Both the position numbers and the translations under genes were made by a program. Below the pieces are notes generated by a model. It was given only the letters and a program-made list of their open reading frames with translations, made no database searches and was not told the origin of the DNA. A stretch of DNA of 37,757 bases from the NCBI GenBank assembly GCA_910585095.1, contig CAJUBU010000006.1:88495-126251 (forward strand), written 5' to 3'. Shown in pieces: positions 33,229-37,757 of this stretch; position 1 is the first letter of the stretch; each line of letters begins with the position of its first letter. This stretch comes from an uncultured Lachnospira sp. (lineage in GTDB: Bacteria; Bacillota; Clostridia; Lachnospirales; Lachnospiraceae).

Positions 33229-33637
33229 AAACACCTCCTATAAACGCAAATCGAATCGGTTTATATTGTATTAACGTATTTCCCTTTGTCCAATATATCT
33301 GCGGCTCTAAATCTGCCAAATAAGCCATTTGTTCAACATACTCACCTGTTTCTGGTATATAGGCTTTAATTTTACATTGACGTGCCTTTGATATTTCATA
33401 GCCCTTTTGAATATTTGACATCAGCTCTCTAAATTCTGTTTCACTTAACATTTCTGGAGTTTCAAATTCTATCTTTACTACCTTAAGCTCTACTGCATTC
33501 CTGTGTAAATAACCATTGGCATCGGTATAGTCATCGACATCCTGCATATTAACATATGCTTTGTATGATTCCGCTTTTATAAATTTTTGCGGAATTTCAT
33601 AATCTCCTATTTTAAGCAGATATCCTTCATATCCCAT
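33218..33637 (-). CDS. Phage tail protein, DUF6711-like
   Basis: A 139-residue protein beginning MGYEGYLLKIGDYEIPQKFI and including a YVNMQDVDDYTDANGYLHR segment. This is the pattern of a small tail protein found between tape measure and tail spike in Firmicute prophages; I recall it as DUF6711, without a search. The ATG at 33637 has AGGAGG 8 bases upstream. It ends inside the start of the spike gene, so the two are translationally coupled. The cargo gene separates it from the tape measure. Likely a tail-tip component. Confidence 0.7.
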   Translation of the reverse strand: MGYEGYLLKIGDYEIPQKFIKAESYKAYVNMQDVDDYTDANGYLHRNAVELKVVKIEFETPEMLSETEFRELMSNIQKGYEISKARQCKIKAYIPETGEYVEQMAYLADLEPQIYWTKGNTLIQYKPIRFAFIGGVYDG

Positions 33638-33751
33638 AAATATCACCTCCTGTAATATGGGTAAACATTTTTTATATTGTTGAGTAAAAAAATATTTTAC
33701 TTTTTTATAAAATACCGCTGTAAGTCATCTTATTTTCTTATGTATTTACGC

Positions 33752-33785
33752 ATAAAAATAGCACCTGCCATTTAGGGCAGATGCT
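33752..33785 (-). terminator. Terminator of the cargo gene
   Basis: AGCATCTGCC and GGCAGGTGCT pair over 10 positions (one G-U) around a 6-base loop, followed on the minus strand by ATTTTTATG. It lies 74 bases after the zinc-ribbon gene, beyond repeat copy f. Confidence 0.8.
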
Positions 33786-33797
33786 ACACTTACTTAA

Positions 33798-33833
33798 GTC
33801 AAACGGATACTCTTAATCCGCTTTATTACTTAA
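33798..33833 (+). repeat. Dispersed intergenic repeat, copy f
   Basis: GTCAAACGGATACTCTTAAT, then CCGCTTTATTACTTAA. The inner CGGAT/ATCCG can pair. It lies between the cargo gene stop and its terminator, the same place as copy c after ychF. Confidence 0.75.
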
Positions 33834-33858
33834 TAAGATTAAAATAATATTTTAAGTT

Positions 33859-34812
33859 TTACTGTATTTCAAAATATCTTAAGCTAATTTCTGGAACATT
33901 ATATGTATCAATTGTTTTTGCGAAAATTCCAGAACCTTCTTTTACTTCAACCGTTGCTAACCCTTTGCCAAAAGCATATGCCTTAACAGTATCTCCTTGT
34001 TGTAATCTAGGTTCCCTATTCTCTCTTTCATCATTAATAAGAAGTTTTTGTCCATCCATTTCTGCCTTTATTTTACCATTAAAGATAATACCATCAGGCT
34101 CTACTTCTGTTACCGTAAAAGAAAGTATTATTGCTTTTCCTCTATAACTGTCTGGATATCTCATCAAATTATCATACGATACTTCCTCTGAATTTTGTGA
34201 AAAATATTTTATATATTCCTCATATTCTTTATTCCAATTATTTTTTGCCTCATTTCCACTACACACAACAAATGAATTTTGTAGTTTATACGTATCTTTC
34301 TCTTTTTGTAATTGTCCTTTTACTGTAACATATTCTCCATATTCAAAATCATTTTCATCTTGTGTGTAAACTTTTAAACTATTTCTATTCGTATCCATAG
34401 AAGAAGATATGTGATATTCATCTTTAAGATTCACACAACTTACAACCATTATTGTTGTTTGAATTTCTTTTTCTTTATACTCATCAAAATTCGTTATTAG
34501 TTTTTCATAAAATATATCCTCTATTTTTACTTTTTCTGTTTCTGTTTCATTCATTGCAATTGTGCCTTTTTTACTTTCTTCAAGAGAATTATCATTTTTG
34601 CTATCTTCTTCAGTAGAATTAATAAAAGTAATTTTTAAAAGATTTTTTCCATTTATACTTCCTATAATAACCCCTACTACAAAAATAATTGCTATTCCAA
34701 TTAAAACATATTTTATTTTTTTATCTTGCCTTTTTCCACAGATAAGACATATTTTTGATTTTTTAGAAATTTCTGATTGACAATACTGACACTTTTTTAT
34801 TTCATTTATCAT
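33859..34812 (-). CDS. Zinc-ribbon membrane protein with OB-fold-like domain, cargo gene in the tail operon
   Basis: A 317-residue protein. Residues 8-26 are a zinc ribbon (CQYCQSE...CLICGK), followed by one transmembrane helix (about 35-51, VLIGIAIIFVVGVIIGSI). The rest is a long region outside the membrane with two similar parts: IQTTIMVVSCVNLKDEYHIS...GEYVTVKGQLQKE and KAIILSFTVTEVEPDGIIFN...QQGDTVKAYAFGKG. These resemble tRNA_anti-like OB folds. It has no tail-protein character, yet sits between tape measure and tail genes with its own promoter and terminator, the mark of a moron expressed from the prophage. A surface role such as superinfection exclusion is inference only. Confidence 0.75.
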   Translation of the reverse strand: MINEIKKCQYCQSEISKKSKICLICGKRQDKKIKYVLIGIAIIFVVGVIIGSINGKNLLKITFINSTEEDSKNDNSLEESKKGTIAMNETETEKVKIEDIFYEKLITNFDEYKEKEIQTTIMVVSCVNLKDEYHISSSMDTNRNSLKVYTQDENDFEYGEYVTVKGQLQKEKDTYKLQNSFVVCSGNEAKNNWNKEYEEYIKYFSQNSEEVSYDNLMRYPDSYRGKAIILSFTVTEVEPDGIIFNGKIKAEMDGQKLLINDERENREPRLQQGDTVKAYAFGKGLATVEVKEGSGIFAKTIDTYNVPEISLRYFEIQ

Positions 34813-34838
34813 GCGTTTCTCCTATAATATTTTATAAA

Positions 34839-34867
34839 ATTGTATCACATATATCAATTTTTGTCAC
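34839..34867 (-). promoter_or_regulatory. Promoter of the cargo gene
   Basis: GTGACA (34867-34862), 17 bases ending in TGA, TACAAT (34844-34839): five of six bases match in each hexamer, about 27 bases before the start codon, whose ribosome site is AGGAG. Confidence 0.7.
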
Positions 34868-34949
34868 TAATAATATATTACTTTTAAACTATCACTTCCG
34901 TGTTAAAAGCCAATATTTTTTGAAAATTTTATATTGTTTTAAGATATTA

Positions 34950-37757
34950 TCAAAAAATAGGTATCAAATTCTTTTGAGTTGCACGAGCTCTTGTTTTATA
35001 CTCTTTTTGCCAACAAGAAAATATCTTATTTGGGTCGCCCTCTACTTGGAAAGTTGCCTCTGCTTTTATTCCTCCGCTTTCCCTTATTCCTCGCATTATT
35101 CCACGATAAGCAGCTTCCTCTATACCTCTTGCAAAATCTCCTCCATTCTGGGCAGTTCCTATTGCTCCTGAACTAATCATTATCTCATCAACCAATTGGC
35201 TCATAGCTGCTTTATTTGTAAGCGGCAACACCCCTTCTTTGCCTGCCTCACCTATTTGTGCAATAGTTGGTCTATAAACAAGACCACCTGTTGCCAATCT
35301 AGGTAGTTCAACTTTTGGTATATCAGGAATAGCTGGTATACCTACAACACTTGTTAATTTATTAAATCCGTGAATAATATTATTTACTAAATTAATTGTT
35401 CCATTTATTACTCCTTCTGCAATAGATGGTATCAAATTAAAGACACCCTTAAATACATCAACAATTCCATTCCAAGCCTTTTTCCAATCACCGCAAAATA
35501 TACCTGTAATAAAATCAATTAATCCGCCAAAAATATCTCCTATATTGGTTATTATATTTCCAATCGTATGAAACACATTTTCAAAAACAGGCTTTAAATT
35601 ATCCCATAAAAAAGAAACAATTGGAGACAGTACATTATCCCATAAAAATTGAAAGACCTCTATTACTGTATGTACTATTGGAATAACAACATTATTAAAA
35701 ATATCACACATTCCTTCAAATGCTTTTGCTAAAACATTTTTTATTGTGTCTGCAAGCGGAACTATAACATTTTGCCATATCATCGAAAACTTTTCAGAAA
35801 TAACTTGTATAATAGGTTCTAAAACATCCATAAGAAATGAACCCAATGGAACCAACACATTATTCCAAAGATTTTCAAATGCTTCTGTTACCTTTGGCAA
35901 AACAGTTTCACCTATATATTGCAATGCTGGATTTATCATATCCATCCATATACTAGTAAACATTTCTTGCAAAAATTCACCAAGCGGAGTAAGTACTTCT
36001 AAAATTCTATCCCACCCTGCTTGCAAATCTGGAAGCACTGTTTCTGTAAGAAATTCAAGTGCAGGCTGTAAGCCTTCTTGAATTGCAGATATTGCCTGAT
36101 TAAAACTTTCTCTAACTTCTTCACTTTTAGTAAATACATAGCCAAGTCCAATTGCTAATGCCGCTATTGCTAAAACAACTGCCAAGATAGGCGTTACTGC
36201 TGCTCCAAATGTCGCTGTTACACTGCTGTCAAGAGCAACTGCACTCCCAAAAGATGAAACATTCATACTGCCAACATTCACAGGTACATATTTTAAAAAA
36301 TCTGATAGATGTGAACTTATAAATTCAACAAAATCAAATTTTGAAGAAGTACTTTCAACCTTTAAAAGTGAAAGGTCTTCTATTGTAACTTCCAATCCTG
36401 TAATATTAATATTACCTATAAGCTCCTTAACATCTTCCCATATAGTACTCCATTCTATACTATTAATAGCTTGTCTTATTGTATTCCATATTTCTTCTAC
36501 CCAAGTATTAATTGTGCTTGTTAAATCGCCAAAATTTAATTCAACATTAAATTCAACGCTTCCGCTTATATTTAAATCACCAAAATTTTCTAAATTAATT
36601 GTTGGTGTAAATGTTAATTCTGAATTTAAAACTGCATTTAATGTATTAACCATTAATATGCCTAATTCTCCAAACAAATTTAAGGATTTAAATGAATTTT
36701 TTATAGTCTCCCATATTTGCTCTACCCATATATTAATGGTGTTTGTTATATCACCAAAATTTAATTCAACATTAAATTCAACACTTCCATTTATATTTAA
36801 ATCACCAAAATTTTCTAAATTAATTGTTGGTGTAAATGTTAATTCTGAATTTAAAACTGCATTTAATGTATTAACCATTAATATGCCTAATTCTCCAAAC
36901 AAATTTAAGGATTTAAATGAATTTTTTATAGTCTCCCATATTTGCTCTACCCATATATTAATGGTGTTTGTTATATCACCAAAATTTAATTCAACATTAA
37001 AATCAACGCTTCCATTTATATTTAAATCACCAAAATTATTTAAATTAAATGTTGGATTAAATGATAACGCTGAATTAAAAACATTCTTTAAGGTATTGGT
37101 AATTACTGTTTCTAATGAACCAAACAAATCTACTGAAATAAGGTCTTTTAAAAAATCAGAAAATTCTATTCCAAAATTTATTGCTCCCTTATATATGCTA
37201 TCCCAATCAATTTGATTAACCGATTCTGTAAGGATTTTTTGAACATAATCACCAAAATTATAAAGACTATTTATATCTCCTTTATAATCATTCCAAACAA
37301 TATCAATCTGAACTAAACTCACATTATTACCAGTGCCTGCATTTATACCACCAGAATATTCACGAGGCGTAATAATATTATTTAACTCATCAAATGCACG
37401 TATTCCTCTACTCATCTTTGAAATATTTTTTGTAGCAACTTGTGTACTTTTAACTACATTTTGCGCACTATTCGACCAATTATTAAGAACAACTCCTGTA
37501 TTATCGGACTTAAACTCCCATCCAAAAATTGCAAAAAGTGCTTCTGATACATGTTGAGTAAATATATTCACATGTTGCAATGTACTATCAAGTACGCTTG
37601 TATTTATTTTTTGCAAATTACTTATTCCGCTACTAAGTGACTGTATTCTTTTTTCTAATTTTATTAAATTACTGGTGTCCATTTTCGTAAGCATTTTTAT
37701 ATTTGATACATCTATTTTTTCAAGTTTTTTCAAACTTTTTTGTTCCTTCATCCGTGG
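34950..37757 (-). CDS. Phage tail tape measure protein, partial (N-terminus beyond window)
   Basis: The frame is open to the right edge: codons before the ATG at 37751 continue without a stop, so the true start lies outside. The visible 935 residues show an N-terminal coiled coil, three tandem 75-residue modules (LNINGSVEFNVELNFGD...WETIKNSFKSLNLFGELGIL), a hydrophobic stretch (ILAVVLAIAALAIGLGYVF) and tryptophan-spaced helical repeats (IWQNVIVPLADTI, LWDNVLSPIVSFL). The family's C-terminal LATGGLVYRPTIAQIGEAGK...VLPL follows. Tape measures set tail length and help DNA entry, so this is a long-tailed siphophage or a tail-like particle. The next gene downstream is the cargo gene. Confidence 0.9.
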   Translation of the reverse strand, partial: PRMKEQKSLKKLEKIDVSNIKMLTKMDTSNLIKLEKRIQSLSSGISNLQKINTSVLDSTLQHVNIFTQHVSEALFAIFGWEFKSDNTGVVLNNWSNSAQNVVKSTQVATKNISKMSRGIRAFDELNNIITPREYSGGINAGTGNNVSLVQIDIVWNDYKGDINSLYNFGDYVQKILTESVNQIDWDSIYKGAINFGIEFSDFLKDLISVDLFGSLETVITNTLKNVFNSALSFNPTFNLNNFGDLNINGSVDFNVELNFGDITNTINIWVEQIWETIKNSFKSLNLFGELGILMVNTLNAVLNSELTFTPTINLENFGDLNINGSVEFNVELNFGDITNTINIWVEQIWETIKNSFKSLNLFGELGILMVNTLNAVLNSELTFTPTINLENFGDLNISGSVEFNVELNFGDLTSTINTWVEEIWNTIRQAINSIEWSTIWEDVKELIGNINITGLEVTIEDLSLLKVESTSSKFDFVEFISSHLSDFLKYVPVNVGSMNVSSFGSAVALDSSVTATFGAAVTPILAVVLAIAALAIGLGYVFTKSEEVRESFNQAISAIQEGLQPALEFLTETVLPDLQAGWDRILEVLTPLGEFLQEMFTSIWMDMINPALQYIGETVLPKVTEAFENLWNNVLVPLGSFLMDVLEPIIQVISEKFSMIWQNVIVPLADTIKNVLAKAFEGMCDIFNNVVIPIVHTVIEVFQFLWDNVLSPIVSFLWDNLKPVFENVFHTIGNIITNIGDIFGGLIDFITGIFCGDWKKAWNGIVDVFKGVFNLIPSIAEGVINGTINLVNNIIHGFNKLTSVVGIPAIPDIPKVELPRLATGGLVYRPTIAQIGEAGKEGVLPLTNKAAMSQLVDEIMISSGAIGTAQNGGDFARGIEEAAYRGIMRGIRESGGIKAEATFQVEGDPNKIFSCWQKEYKTRARATQKNLIPIF
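36541..37085. repeat. 225-bp tandem repeat inside the tape measure gene
   Basis: Units start at 36541, 36766 and 36991. The first two are almost identical over all 225 bp (a few changes such as cgct/cact and cgct/catt). The third matches for about 60 bases and then diverges, and a partial unit lies before the first (from about 36481). The period is exactly 75 codons, so the frame is kept. Confidence 0.9.

Noticed and set aside
36541..37085. Regular repeats considered as a CRISPR-like array
   Set aside because: Repeats are 225 bp, contiguous, in frame and coding; no spacers and no cas genes.
36514..37215. 233-residue plus-strand frame with three repeats
   Set aside because: It is the antisense shadow of the tape measure tandem repeats, without a ribosome site or family resemblance.

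Overview
The window is low-GC, Gram-positive DNA. Sporulation genes (spoIIGA, sigE), a Firmicute division cluster with divIB, ftsL and two class B penicillin-binding proteins, and strong GGAGG ribosome sites point to an endospore-forming Clostridia lineage. Lachnospiraceae is my best guess; this is inference from gene content, not a search.

Layout. (1) 1-2426, accessory end: a secreted RCC1-repeat protein cut by the window edge, a divergent small Xre regulator, a frameshifted Rpn-family nuclease/transposase, and a structured non-coding hairpin array. (2) 2427-9159: an ammonium channel fused to its own P-II domain (minus), a divergent AraC regulator (plus), then an amidase-lepA-hemW operon (minus) whose 3' end overlaps araC tail to tail. 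(3) 9359-21705, all minus: mraZ-rsmH-ftsL-ftsI-PBP-murD-ftsW-divIB, then ftsZ with its own promoter, then spoIIGA-sigE behind a candidate Spo0A-controlled promoter. mraZ has a five-box, 10-bp-period operator. mraY, murE, murF, murG and ftsA are absent from the cluster. (4) 21968-23222: ychF and its terminator. (5) 23223-37757: one end of a prophage. An int-xis-orf190 operon (minus) lies back to back with a cI-like repressor (plus) over a compact two-promoter, three-operator switch. Beyond a gene-poor AT-rich gap come tail genes pointing toward the switch: S74 fibre, second fibre, tail spike, DUF6711-like protein, an autonomous zinc-ribbon/OB cargo gene with its own promoter and terminator, and a tape measure protein that runs off the right edge.

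How the genes work together. The middle third builds the septum and its peptidoglycan and then, in sporulation, activates sigma-E. The prophage repressor probably silences both itself and the excision operon. Six copies of an undescribed (to me) intergenic repeat of about 35 bp occur in both chromosome and prophage, and two hairpin arrays sit between operons. No tRNA, rRNA or CRISPR array was found. No clearly new multi-gene system is evident; the best leads are the repeat family, the prophage switch, the cargo gene in the tail operon, the Amt/P-II leader region and the non-canonical spoIIGA start.
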